A DNA stretch of 30,180 nt from a virus: positions 1 to 30,180 of the IMG/VR virus record IMGVR_UViG_3300046455_000120. One strand, written 5' to 3'. Below, piece after piece: positions 20,438 through 28,353 of this stretch. Each line of letters begins with the position of its first letter. Position 1 is the first letter of the stretch. A program made the position numbers and the translations under genes. The notes beneath the pieces are model-generated. The model was not told the DNA's origin and did no database searches. It saw only the letters and a list, made by a program, of their open reading frames with translations.

Positions 20438-20772
20438 TGAGCTACGGATCACCGACCAAGATGCTTGAGATCGCCCGCGCCCGCATGACGTCTGAGCAGT
20501 GGCAGAAGTTCGAGGCCGACTTCGAGCACTTCTGCGCGTATAGCGGGCTCAACCCGATGGCACTCGGCGGACATCATGAGCATGACATCGCATTCAGTTG
20601 GGCCAAATGGGCCTATCTCAGCGCGCGGCGGGTCGACATGCAATGCGCCGATGAGCACGCCCGCAATGCCTACTTCGAGAAGATCGCCATCGCCTCGATG
20701 ACCGACGAGCAGGCGCAGCGCAGTCTGCAACGCTTCAGCATGTGGCAACGGATGAAGGGAGAGACGGCATGA
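20437..20772 (+). CDS. Early protein of unknown function
   Basis: 111 residues from the ATG at 20437, which overlaps the upstream stop (TGATG). Helical, with ARMTSEQWQKFEADFEHFC and a C-terminal MTDEQAQRSLQRFSMWQRMK; Trp and Tyr are frequent (SWAKWAYLSARR). No motif recognised. The stop overlaps the next start (ATGA). Confidence 0.55.
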   Translation: MSYGSPTKMLEIARARMTSEQWQKFEADFEHFCAYSGLNPMALGGHHEHDIAFSWAKWAYLSARRVDMQCADEHARNAYFEKIAIASMTDEQAQRSLQRFSMWQRMKGETA

Positions 20773-20870
20773 GCATCGTTCTGATCCTCGGCGCCGCACT
20801 GGCGATCCTCATCGGTCTCAGCGCCTGGTGCATCGTCTCAGCAGCGCGCGACAACAACACACGCGACTAA
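20769..20870 (+). CDS. Tiny membrane protein
   Basis: 33 residues: MSIVLILGAALAILIGLSAW followed by a short polar end (RDNNTRD). One membrane span, start coupled by ATGA. Role unknown. Confidence 0.5.
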   Translation: MSIVLILGAALAILIGLSAWCIVSAARDNNTRD

Positions 20871-20882
20871 ACGGGGAACACC

Positions 20883-21230
20883 ATGCGGCCACGGAAACAG
20901 CGTCTCCCACTCACCCTCGATTCCCTAACCGCTCTCATGATCCCCGGCACGCCGTACACGACCCTCAAGCTATCCCACATCTTCGACGGTTCACCGGAGG
21001 CCGTAGCGGCGGTTCTGGCGACTCTCACGGCTATTGGCAGGGTCAAGACATCGCTGCCTGAATGCGGACGCCATCGCGACCGACGTGAAGAGAGGCGGAT
21101 CTACTGGATTCCGTCGCTTGAGCGCACCGATGTCGCACAGCGGCGCACCGGGCCGGCTGAGGTGGCTGGCGTCCTCACCGGGTATGACCTGACCGCCTTC
21201 CAACGCCTCGCAATGGCTTCTAGACGCTGA
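20883..21230 (+). CDS. Winged-helix-like small protein, paralogue of 8955-9317
   Basis: 115 residues, GGGGAA about six bases before the ATG. LTALMIPGTPYTTLKLSHIF, PEAVAAVLATLTAIGRVKTS and RRIYWIP give helix, recognition helix and wing-like strands. The end EVAGVLTGYDLTAFQRLAMASRR parallels GELTGYFAEMYRRADLAMTLRR of the leftward-operon protein. Likely a DNA-binding regulator, by structure-like pattern only. Forty-six bases without a gene follow it. Confidence 0.6.
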   Translation: MRPRKQRLPLTLDSLTALMIPGTPYTTLKLSHIFDGSPEAVAAVLATLTAIGRVKTSLPECGRHRDRREERRIYWIPSLERTDVAQRRTGPAEVAGVLTGYDLTAFQRLAMASRR

Positions 21231-21276
21231 GATTGCCGCCACCTAGCATCTTCGCCATTCACCACAGGGGTTTTCC

Positions 21277-21453
21277 ATGCTGAGCCGCGACGACATCGAG
21301 ACGCTCATGCGCGAGGGCGCACAGGCATTCGAGCGCGGCATGGGCGAAAACGTCTGTCCTTACCCGATGCTCAGCCCCGCGATGTGCACGTGGATGCGCG
21401 GCTATCAAAACGCGGCCTTTGGCGCCGCCCACCAGGAGAAGCACCATGACTGA
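21277..21453 (+). CDS. RMF-like (ribosome modulation factor) small protein
   Basis: 58 residues. Pattern G-x-x-A-x5-G-x5-CPY-x2-L-x6-W-x2-G-x3-A is present: GAQAFERGMGENVCPYPML, then TWMRGYQNA. Bacterial RMF has the same order (GYQAGIAGRSKEMCPYQTL, WLGGWREA). RMF pairs ribosomes into inactive dimers. A phage version might adjust host translation during replication or act on RNA in another way. It overlaps the next gene by eight bases. Similarity is by eye. Confidence 0.6.
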   Translation: MLSRDDIETLMREGAQAFERGMGENVCPYPMLSPAMCTWMRGYQNAAFGAAHQEKHHD

Positions 21454-22180
21454 TCCCGTCGCAGAAGCAGCAGCGCAGATCGCAGCACAGGCCGCCGAGC
21501 CGACCATGCTCGAAAGGGCCATGGAGACCATCCATGACCTAGAAGCGAAGGTCGAGCACCTGATCCATCCGGATACGCCGGGAAACGTCCCAGGCAGTGC
21601 GTCGACTGCGGAAACCAATTCGACGCCCGATACGGTCACGACCAATGCGCCCCCTGTTGGCACGCTTGCGACGAGCGAGACGAGCCTGGCGACGATCTCC
21701 GGTACTGGTGAACAGGGAAACGCGCCTGCGGTTGCGGAGGCATCTGTGACGGAAGCTGCTACCGCTGAAGTCCCAAACGTTGCTGCCACCACACCGCCCG
21801 CTGGCGCTGCTATCGATGCGGCTGGTGATGTCCCAAACGTTGCCTCGGCTGTGGCCGCGCCTACAGCCGAGCCGGTCTCTGCATCGAGTGCCGGTGGCGC
21901 AAGTACCACGTTGCCCACCGTCGCAAGTTCCGCTGAGCCGCAGATGGTCGCCATGGACCTGGCATCCGATGCGCCATTGCACATGAAGATCGCGCAGCAC
22001 CTGGAGTCGATCTACACGCTTGCGCGCGATCACGTCACGGCTGCACCAGCCGCCGCTGTCGCTGATACCAGCGCGCTCAAGACGCACGTCGGCGATATCC
22101 TGCACCGCATCAGCAACGGCATGGCCGTGACCGAAGGCGAGCTGGTGACGAAGCTCGAAGCGCTGTATCGGATGCTCTGA
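21446..22180 (+). CDS. Ala/Thr/Pro-rich disordered protein before terminase
   Basis: 244 residues, ATG with GGAG eight bases upstream. The N-terminal 35 residues are helical (VAEAAAQIAAQAAEPTMLER), residues 40-175 are low-complexity and disordered, and the last 60 (HMKIAQHLESIYTLARDHV, then LKTHVGDILHRISNGMAVTEGELVTKLEALYRML) are helical again. EVPNVA and DVPNVA are exact-codon repeats 60 bases apart (GTCCCAAACGTTGC). Its stop overlaps the terminase start (TGATG). Possibly a structural or packaging accessory protein; no family recognised. Confidence 0.6.
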   Translation: MTDPVAEAAAQIAAQAAEPTMLERAMETIHDLEAKVEHLIHPDTPGNVPGSASTAETNSTPDTVTTNAPPVGTLATSETSLATISGTGEQGNAPAVAEASVTEAATAEVPNVAATTPPAGAAIDAAGDVPNVASAVAAPTAEPVSASSAGGASTTLPTVASSAEPQMVAMDLASDAPLHMKIAQHLESIYTLARDHVTAAPAAAVADTSALKTHVGDILHRISNGMAVTEGELVTKLEALYRML

Positions 22181-22602
22181 TGGTCGCATCCACTTTCACG
22201 CAAGCGCTCTTTGACAAGATCTGCGACATGATCGCGGACGGGAAGAGCGTGCGTGAAATCTGCGAGATGAAGGGCATGCCGAGCCGGCGCACGTTTCATG
22301 GCTGGTGCCGGCGCACGCCCGAACTCATGGCGCAGTACGACGCCGCCTATCTCGTCGGCGAGCAATCGATTCTCGACGATATCCAGTACATCGCCGACAC
22401 CGAGACGGACGCACCCAAGGCCCGCAACAGGATCGACGCGCGCAAGTGGACGCTGAAGGTGCGCAATCGCAAGGTCTATGGCGATCACGTAACCGAGGAA
22501 GTCACCGGCCCGAATGGCGGCCCGCTTCAGGTCGTGCGCCTTCGCATGGCACCGGTTGAGGAACTGCCGGAAAGCACCGATATCCGGCGAGACGGCGAAT
22601 GA
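22180..22602 (+). CDS. terS: Terminase small subunit
   Basis: 140 residues. The N-terminal HTH (FDKICDMIADGKSVREICEM, SRRTFHGWCRRTPELMAQYDAAY) is the DNA-recognition domain of this terminase family, and the centre (ARNRIDARKWTLKVRNRKVYGD) is the typical oligomer region. It recognises the packaging start site and feeds DNA to the large subunit, which follows after 42 bases. No cos or pac site can be pointed out. Confidence 0.85.
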   Translation: MVASTFTQALFDKICDMIADGKSVREICEMKGMPSRRTFHGWCRRTPELMAQYDAAYLVGEQSILDDIQYIADTETDAPKARNRIDARKWTLKVRNRKVYGDHVTEEVTGPNGGPLQVVRLRMAPVEELPESTDIRRDGE

Positions 22603-22644
22603 ACGACGACCGCGACCACTTCGACGAGCGTCTCGGGGGCAGCC

Positions 22645-24111
22645 GTGGCCGCCGCCGGTGAGATCGAGATCCCGCACAACTGGACGCCGCGCATCTATCA
22701 AGGCCGTCTGTGGAACTACCTCATCAACGGTGGCACGCGCGCGATCGACATCGCACATCGTCGCTGGGGAAAGGATGAGGTTGCGCTGCACTGGACGTGC
22801 CTTGCTGCCCACGATCGCATCGCCAGCTACTGGCATATGCTCCCGCAGGCATCGCAGGCGCGTAAGGCCATCTGGGACGCCATCAATCCGCACACTGGAA
22901 AGCGACGCATTGACGAAGCCTTTCCGCATGAGCTGCGCAAGCGCACGCGCGAGAACGACATGTTCATCGAGTTCCGCACCGGCTCGACGTGGCAAGTGCT
23001 CGGCAGCGACAATTTCAACTCGCTTGTTGGCTCGCCGCCTGCCGGGCTCGTGCTCTCCGAGTGGGCGCTCTGCAATCCGGCTGCATGGGCCTATCTGAAG
23101 CCGATCCTTGACGAGAATGGCGGATGGGCCATCTTCATCACCACGCCGCGCGGCAAGAATCACGCGCACGCCATGTTTCAGATGGCGATGAAAAATCCGA
23201 AATGGTTCGCCGAGGTCTCGAATGTGCTGAAGACTGGCCGCTTCTCACGCGATGAGCTTGAAGAACAGCGCGCCGAGTACATCAGCATGTTTGGCGAGGA
23301 CCAGGGTAACGCGATGTTCGAGCAGGAGCTGCTATGCAGCTTCGAAGCCGCGATTCTTGGTGCCTACTATGGCGCTGAACTGGCCGCAGCCGAGCGCGAA
23401 GGGCGCATTACGCATGTCCCGCACGATCCCGCGCTTCCCGTCTACACCGCGTGGGACTTGGGCCGTACCGACGACACGAGCATCTGGTTCTTTCAGACGC
23501 ATTGGGGCGAGATCCGCGTGATCGACCACTACAAGGCCAACGGCAAAGACCCGAAGCATTACGCCGAGGTTATCCACGGTCGCAAGATCGACGTGTCGGA
23601 GTATGGCGAGAACGGCAAGCCGGTGAAATGGAAGCTCGGCGAGCCGATTCCCGAACATGCTCACCATATCGCCTATCACTACGGCAAGCACTGGTTGCCG
23701 CATGATGCGAAGCCGAAGAGTTTCGCGTCGCCGCGCTCCGCCATCGAGCAATTGAACGATTTCAACGTGAAGGCGTACATCGTGCCGAGCCTGTCAGTGC
23801 AGGATGGCATTCAGGCCGCGCGCGCCACGCTGAAACACGTCTATTTCGATGCGGAGCGCTGCGAGTTCGGTATCGAGTCGCTGAAGAACTACCGGCGCGA
23901 ATGGGATGAGGACGCGAAGATGTTCGGCGACAAGCCGGAACACGACTGGACCTCGCACGCGGCCGACGCCTTCCGCTATATGTCGCTCATCTGGCGCAAT
24001 CCTGAGTCGGAGAAGCCGATTGAGAAGCCACGATTCCTGCATGACCTGACGGCCAACGAAGTGTTCTGGCCGAAGCATGAGCAGGGCAGCGGCCAACGGG
24101 AGCGCATCTGA
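22645..24111 (+). CDS. terL: Terminase large subunit (packaging ATPase/nuclease)
   Basis: 488 residues from a GTG with GGGGG just upstream. The Walker A variant AHRRWGKDE is near residue 40, Walker B GLVLSEWA near 137, and the coupling motif ITTPRGKNH near 170. The nuclease half has AWDLGRTDDTS (first Asp) and HDWTSHAADAFRYM (last Asp cluster). Full length. It pumps DNA into the capsid and cuts the concatemer. The TGATG junction couples it to the tailspike gene, so receptor-binding genes are co-transcribed directly behind it. Confidence 0.95.
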   Translation: MAAAGEIEIPHNWTPRIYQGRLWNYLINGGTRAIDIAHRRWGKDEVALHWTCLAAHDRIASYWHMLPQASQARKAIWDAINPHTGKRRIDEAFPHELRKRTRENDMFIEFRTGSTWQVLGSDNFNSLVGSPPAGLVLSEWALCNPAAWAYLKPILDENGGWAIFITTPRGKNHAHAMFQMAMKNPKWFAEVSNVLKTGRFSRDELEEQRAEYISMFGEDQGNAMFEQELLCSFEAAILGAYYGAELAAAEREGRITHVPHDPALPVYTAWDLGRTDDTSIWFFQTHWGEIRVIDHYKANGKDPKHYAEVIHGRKIDVSEYGENGKPVKWKLGEPIPEHAHHIAYHYGKHWLPHDAKPKSFASPRSAIEQLNDFNVKAYIVPSLSVQDGIQAARATLKHVYFDAERCEFGIESLKNYRREWDEDAKMFGDKPEHDWTSHAADAFRYMSLIWRNPESEKPIEKPRFLHDLTANEVFWPKHEQGSGQRERI

Positions 24112-25700
24112 TGTACAGCACTCTCGATCTACAGAAGCTTGTTCAGATGCTGTCGTTTCTCGGCATCTCGCCGGGATCTGCCGCGCCTCCGCATTCGGTC
24201 GTGCTCGGGGGCGGAACCAATGCGGCACCGGGCGTCGCCGGCACGCTGCTCGCATCCAATGGCGTTGCTGTCGATCCGTCTTTCAAGACGCTGGCCGCAC
24301 TCGGTATTCAGGTGGCGCTCGGCTACACGCCTGCACACGCTGGCGCAAACAGTGACATCACATCGTTGCTCGGGCTCTCCACGCCTCTATCGATCGGTCA
24401 GGGTGGCACAGGTGCCAACACGTCAGCGGCGGCCCGTGCAGCGCTTGGAGCAGCAGCCAGCGGCACGAATACCGACATCACGAGCCTGGCATCTCCCGCA
24501 TTGGGCGCAGCAACAGCGACGACCGCGGCGCGCGGCATGAACTCAAATGAGGTCGCGACGACCGCCTTTGTACTGAGACAGGCGCCATTCATCAACATTC
24601 TGGATTACGGCGGCGATCCTACCGGGGTGTCCGACAATTCGGCGGCATTCGGCGCTGCGTTGGCGGCTTGCACTGCCAATCGCGTATGCATCTATTTCCC
24701 ACCCGGAAAGTATCTGTTCTCGGTGGCGATCGGCTATACATTCTCCAGTAGCGCGGCAACCTTTTCAATTTTGGGCGCTGGCGCCAATGTGACGGAGATC
24801 ACGTTCCCGAATATTTCGTCTGGAATCACGATCAATTATGACGGCCCGTTCAACTCGGTTCATATCCGGGACCTGTCAATCACCACGGGGCAGGTTGCGG
24901 CCGGCACGATCGCGATCAGCCTTATTCAGTTGGTCACGCCCATTTCTAATCCCGCGCTTACCGCTCTCTCCGATATCACGAATGTGACGATTCGCGGCGC
25001 AGATGGATATGCCATCACGGATTACTGGTCATTCGGGATCGCCGCCAACAGTGTCTCCAATATCAACTTCACAAACGTAATGATCGTTGGCAGCGGCGCG
25101 CAGCTCGGTCAGGGCGTGTTCCTCGAAGCGACTGGCGCCAATGCACCCCCCGTCGTCTTCAACTTCTCAGGATGCTGGATTGGGTATGTCCAGTTCGGTG
25201 TCAACGTCGCCGACTTTGTGCAGGGCGTGACGATCAATCAATGCAATTTCTTTGCATGCCAGAACGGGTTCATCGTTGGCGGTGGGGTGACTGGTCTCGA
25301 TCAGTTGACGATCGCAAATAGCCAGTTCGCCTGTGATGTGAACATCAGCATGGCGAGCGAGTTCCAGAACTGCATGATCACCGGCAATCTGTTCATCATT
25401 ATCACGAACGGCTTCGGCATCTTCTACAGCGCCGCAGTGCTGTTCACGATCGTCGGCAACACGTTTCAGAACGGCAACAGCGGAACGGGTGAAACGGGGA
25501 TCTACATCAACAATACATCAGGCGTGGCCGGCGTCATCACCGGCAATGTGTTCCGCGCACTCGCCGATGCAATCAAGCTTGATACGGCTGCATCTGGCGT
25601 GAATGTGCAATCGAATTTCTATGCAGGCATGACGAGTCACAACGTCAACAATCTCGGCACCGGGAACACTCTCGGCGGCGTGACTGGCGCAACCGATTAA
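24111..25700 (+). CDS. Tailspike with pectate-lyase-like beta-helix
   Basis: 529 residues. The N-terminus has tail-fibre type repeats (SIGQGGTGANTSAAARAALGA). At about residue 163 NILDYGGDPTGVSDNSAAF marks the start of the pectate lyase superfamily domain, followed by a long right-handed beta-helix with Asn/Ile-rich turns to near residue 515. Such spikes bind, and often cut, surface polysaccharide. Catalytic residues cannot be assigned by eye. It sits between terminase and portal, an uncommon place for a spike. Confidence 0.8.
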   Translation: MYSTLDLQKLVQMLSFLGISPGSAAPPHSVVLGGGTNAAPGVAGTLLASNGVAVDPSFKTLAALGIQVALGYTPAHAGANSDITSLLGLSTPLSIGQGGTGANTSAAARAALGAAASGTNTDITSLASPALGAATATTAARGMNSNEVATTAFVLRQAPFINILDYGGDPTGVSDNSAAFGAALAACTANRVCIYFPPGKYLFSVAIGYTFSSSAATFSILGAGANVTEITFPNISSGITINYDGPFNSVHIRDLSITTGQVAAGTIAISLIQLVTPISNPALTALSDITNVTIRGADGYAITDYWSFGIAANSVSNINFTNVMIVGSGAQLGQGVFLEATGANAPPVVFNFSGCWIGYVQFGVNVADFVQGVTINQCNFFACQNGFIVGGGVTGLDQLTIANSQFACDVNISMASEFQNCMITGNLFIIITNGFGIFYSAAVLFTIVGNTFQNGNSGTGETGIYINNTSGVAGVITGNVFRALADAIKLDTAASGVNVQSNFYAGMTSHNVNNLGTGNTLGGVTGATD

Positions 25701-25709
25701 GGATCATTG

Positions 25710-26555
25710 ATGAAACGGCTACTCACTGGCGCGCTCGCGCTCATCCTGTCTCTCGCAGCGCAGGCAACTACGCTCAATCCGATTCAGCTTCTCAATCCGG
25801 CCGGTTCGACTAGCGGGCAGGCGATTGTGTCGACCGGCGCGAGCACCGCGCCCGCATGGGCGAATGTCTCCGCCGCTGCATTGACGGGCCTTGTACCGAT
25901 CGCAAACGGCGGCACGAATGCGGCGACCGCATCAGCAGCGCTCACCAATCTGGGCGCTGCTCCGCTGGCCTCGCCGACATTTACGGGGACCGTCACGATT
26001 CCGACCGCGACCATCTCAGGCGGCACGATGGGTGCGGTGACGATCAACAACAGTTCAATCGGCACCACGACGCCGGCAGTCGGAAAGTTCTCGACGCTCC
26101 AGGCGACGAGCACGATTACACCATCGAGCACAGCGGGCATCGTCGGCACTACGACGAATGACAATGCACAAGCGGGAAGCGTCGGCGAATTCCCGACTCC
26201 AACCAATTTGACCGGTGTATCCCTAACAAGTGGGACGACCGCGAATACTTCTAGTGTGTCGCTTACGGCAGGCGATTGGGACGTGCAATGCACGAATGCA
26301 TTTAGCCCAGCGGGTGGTACGACTGATCAAAGTCAGATTACTGGAGTAAGCACGACTTCAGCCACGCTAGGCGCGGGTGGCAGTTTTCAGAGCATGGCAT
26401 TTACAGCCGCGGTGGGGGTTGGATCTGCCATTGCTTCGCCTGCCGTCAGGATATCAATCGCTTCGACGACGACTGTTTTTTGCGTGGCGAATTCAACTTT
26501 TTCTGGCAGCACTCAAACGGTAGCAGGATTTCTACACCCCCGCCGCGTTCGCTAA
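25710..26555 (+). CDS. Tail-fibre-like protein with N-terminal signal peptide
   Basis: 281 residues from the ATG at 25710 (AAGGA seven bases upstream; an in-frame TTG directly precedes it). MKRLLTGALALILSLAAQA is a good Sec signal peptide. The mature part has phage-fibre repeats: GLVPIANGGTNAATASAALT, APLASPTFTGTVTIPTATI and a Ser/Thr-rich beta region, ending AGFLHPRRVR with two Cys before it. A signal peptide on a virion-type protein is odd: it may be exported before assembly, serve as a decoy, or the hydrophobic start may have another role. Confidence 0.7.
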   Translation: MKRLLTGALALILSLAAQATTLNPIQLLNPAGSTSGQAIVSTGASTAPAWANVSAAALTGLVPIANGGTNAATASAALTNLGAAPLASPTFTGTVTIPTATISGGTMGAVTINNSSIGTTTPAVGKFSTLQATSTITPSSTAGIVGTTTNDNAQAGSVGEFPTPTNLTGVSLTSGTTANTSSVSLTAGDWDVQCTNAFSPAGGTTDQSQITGVSTTSATLGAGGSFQSMAFTAAVGVGSAIASPAVRISIASTTTVFCVANSTFSGSTQTVAGFLHPRRVR

Positions 26556-26565
26556 GGAGAGCATC

Positions 26566-28050
26566 ATGCTACGAGCAGTATCGAACGTCGTCACGCCGCC
26601 ATTCCCTCTTGCTGCAAATGCGCGTGGGCTGATTAACGGACTCTATGCGACGTATCCGGTCGGCTGTACGGTGGTCGCGACGCGCACGACGGGCTCTTTC
26701 AACTGGACCGGTTCAACGGCGTCCACGCCTTTTGACGTGATCACCATTCCGGCCAATACGATCGGACCATCGGGGCATCTCGAAGTCGAGATCAAATGGT
26801 CATTCACTTCGAGCGCAAATGCCAAGACGTTGGGCGTTGTGATGGGGCATACCAACTTCGCATGGACCGATGTCCAGACGACGAACCACAGTTCGACGAT
26901 GAAGTTTTCGATCCAGAATCAGGGGACGACGCAATCGCAACTCGGGGCATCGGGTACCAACAACGGCGGCAGCACACTCGATTTCGATTTTCTCGCCTTC
27001 GATTTCTCACAGGAGCAGCGGCTTACGCTGTGGGGCACGCTCGCCAACGCGGCCGATGTGATGAAGATTCAAAGCTTCACGGTCAAGGCATATAACCCGC
27101 CCTGCTACAGCACCGCGCGTCTCAAGTACGGCACGCCGCTTTTCTATGGAGCAAATGCCCACTTCGACGACAGTCAATCCATCGCCTTCCACATCGCCGG
27201 CATGAAGACGATGGGCATGAAGTTGATGCGCATGACCTACGAATGGACCGCGCTGTCGACGCTCGTTGCCTATGCTCAGGCGCTTCAGACGGACGGCACC
27301 GGTATCCAGATGCTCTGTTGTCTCGATGTGGGTATCAACAGCTATCCGGACGAAGCGAGCGCCTATTCGGCGACATTCGCGGCGGTGCTGCCGATCGTGC
27401 AGGCGCTCGCCGCAGTGGGCGTGACCCTGTTCGAATGCGGCAACGAGATGGACACGAAGGCCGGGCTCAACACTGGCGACGCGCAGGGCGGTTTGCCGTC
27501 CGACTACAGCAACACCTTGGTGCCGATCTATCGCGGCGTGCAGCGCGGCGCGATTGACGCCGTGCATGCTGTGGCCGGATGCCTTGCCTGCTCGAATGCC
27601 TACACGGTCTGCTCGATCGCCCTGGCCGACATGATGTGGTACGGCACGCAGCCGGATGGCACGAGCGGGCATCCGCTGGTGCGCTGGGATATCACGAGCT
27701 GGCACAACTACGAAGATTACGGCCCGCTGACCGCCGTCGAAATGGGCAACGCGCGCCCATGGGTGAACATCTACGAGTACTGCAATCGCCGGTTCGGTGG
27801 CGTGCCGATCATGATCACCGAATGGAACGGCAAGCAGACCGATACCGATCCGCAGCGCGCCGCATGGGCCTCACGTCATATGACTGAGGCTTATAACAAC
27901 CGCTACCGGTGGAATATCGCCTCGATCATCGTGTACGAACTCTACGGCTCGCCTTGGCAGGTTCTGGACGGGGTCGCGAACACGCCAATCAGCACCTTCG
28001 GCACCACGGTTCAATCCTTCATCTCCAGCAATCCCGACACCGGACTATAA
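26566..28050 (+). CDS. Tail-associated glycosidase, clan GH-A-like TIM barrel
   Basis: 494 residues. Residues about 1-180 look like a beta-sandwich attachment or carbohydrate-binding domain (SGHLEVEIKWSFTSS, DFDFLAFDFSQEQRLTLWG). The rest looks like a TIM barrel: MGMKLMRMTYEWTAL, then FECGNEMD with Glu294 as likely acid/base, WHNYEDYG, and IMITEWNG with Glu419 as likely nucleophile. The 125-residue distance fits strands 4 and 7 of clan GH-A enzymes. It would cut a surface polysaccharide such as capsule or exopolysaccharide. The particular family and substrate are unknown. Confidence 0.75.
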   Translation: MLRAVSNVVTPPFPLAANARGLINGLYATYPVGCTVVATRTTGSFNWTGSTASTPFDVITIPANTIGPSGHLEVEIKWSFTSSANAKTLGVVMGHTNFAWTDVQTTNHSSTMKFSIQNQGTTQSQLGASGTNNGGSTLDFDFLAFDFSQEQRLTLWGTLANAADVMKIQSFTVKAYNPPCYSTARLKYGTPLFYGANAHFDDSQSIAFHIAGMKTMGMKLMRMTYEWTALSTLVAYAQALQTDGTGIQMLCCLDVGINSYPDEASAYSATFAAVLPIVQALAAVGVTLFECGNEMDTKAGLNTGDAQGGLPSDYSNTLVPIYRGVQRGAIDAVHAVAGCLACSNAYTVCSIALADMMWYGTQPDGTSGHPLVRWDITSWHNYEDYGPLTAVEMGNARPWVNIYEYCNRRFGGVPIMITEWNGKQTDTDPQRAAWASRHMTEAYNNRYRWNIASIIVYELYGSPWQVLDGVANTPISTFGTTVQSFISSNPDTGL

Positions 28051-28053
28051 GCC

Positions 28054-28353
28054 ATGAATACACAGCCTTTTGCGATTGGACAGACCACGAAGATCGCGGT
28101 GACGAGCACGAGCCAGAACGTTGTAATCGACTCGGCGACCAAATTTCCGAATCAGACCGCGCGGGTCGTCGTCACGACCGGGAACGTCTATCTCAGATTC
28201 ACCAGCAACGCCACCGATACCGCATCTGTCACCACGGATATGCCGGTTCTTTCTGGCACCGTTGAGACGTTCTCCAAGGGCGACAATTGCAATATCGCAA
28301 TCGTTGCTGATACGACGGCGACCGTGTGGGTGACGGTCGGGGAAGGTATGTGA
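28054..28353 (+). CDS. Small beta-rich virion protein
   Basis: 99 residues: QPFAIGQTTKIAVTSTSQNVVID, ARVVVTTGNVYLRFTS and CNIAIVADTTATVWVTVG give regular alternating strands. Size and pattern suit a virion decoration or fibre-tip protein. It overlaps the portal start (TGATG). Exact place in the virion is unknown. Confidence 0.65.
   Translation: MNTQPFAIGQTTKIAVTSTSQNVVIDSATKFPNQTARVVVTTGNVYLRFTSNATDTASVTTDMPVLSGTVETFSKGDNCNIAIVADTTATVWVTVGEGM

Noticed and set aside
22599-22661. 20-codon frame between the terminase subunits
   Set aside because: No ribosome site and Arg/Gly-rich end; probably only leader of the large subunit gene.
22030-23169. 379-codon minus-strand frame opposite terminase genes
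   Set aside because: The opposite strand carries clear terminase motifs; this frame shows none.
24111-28353. Diversity-generating retroelement near the receptor-binding genes
   Set aside because: No reverse transcriptase frame and no template/variable repeat pair was seen.
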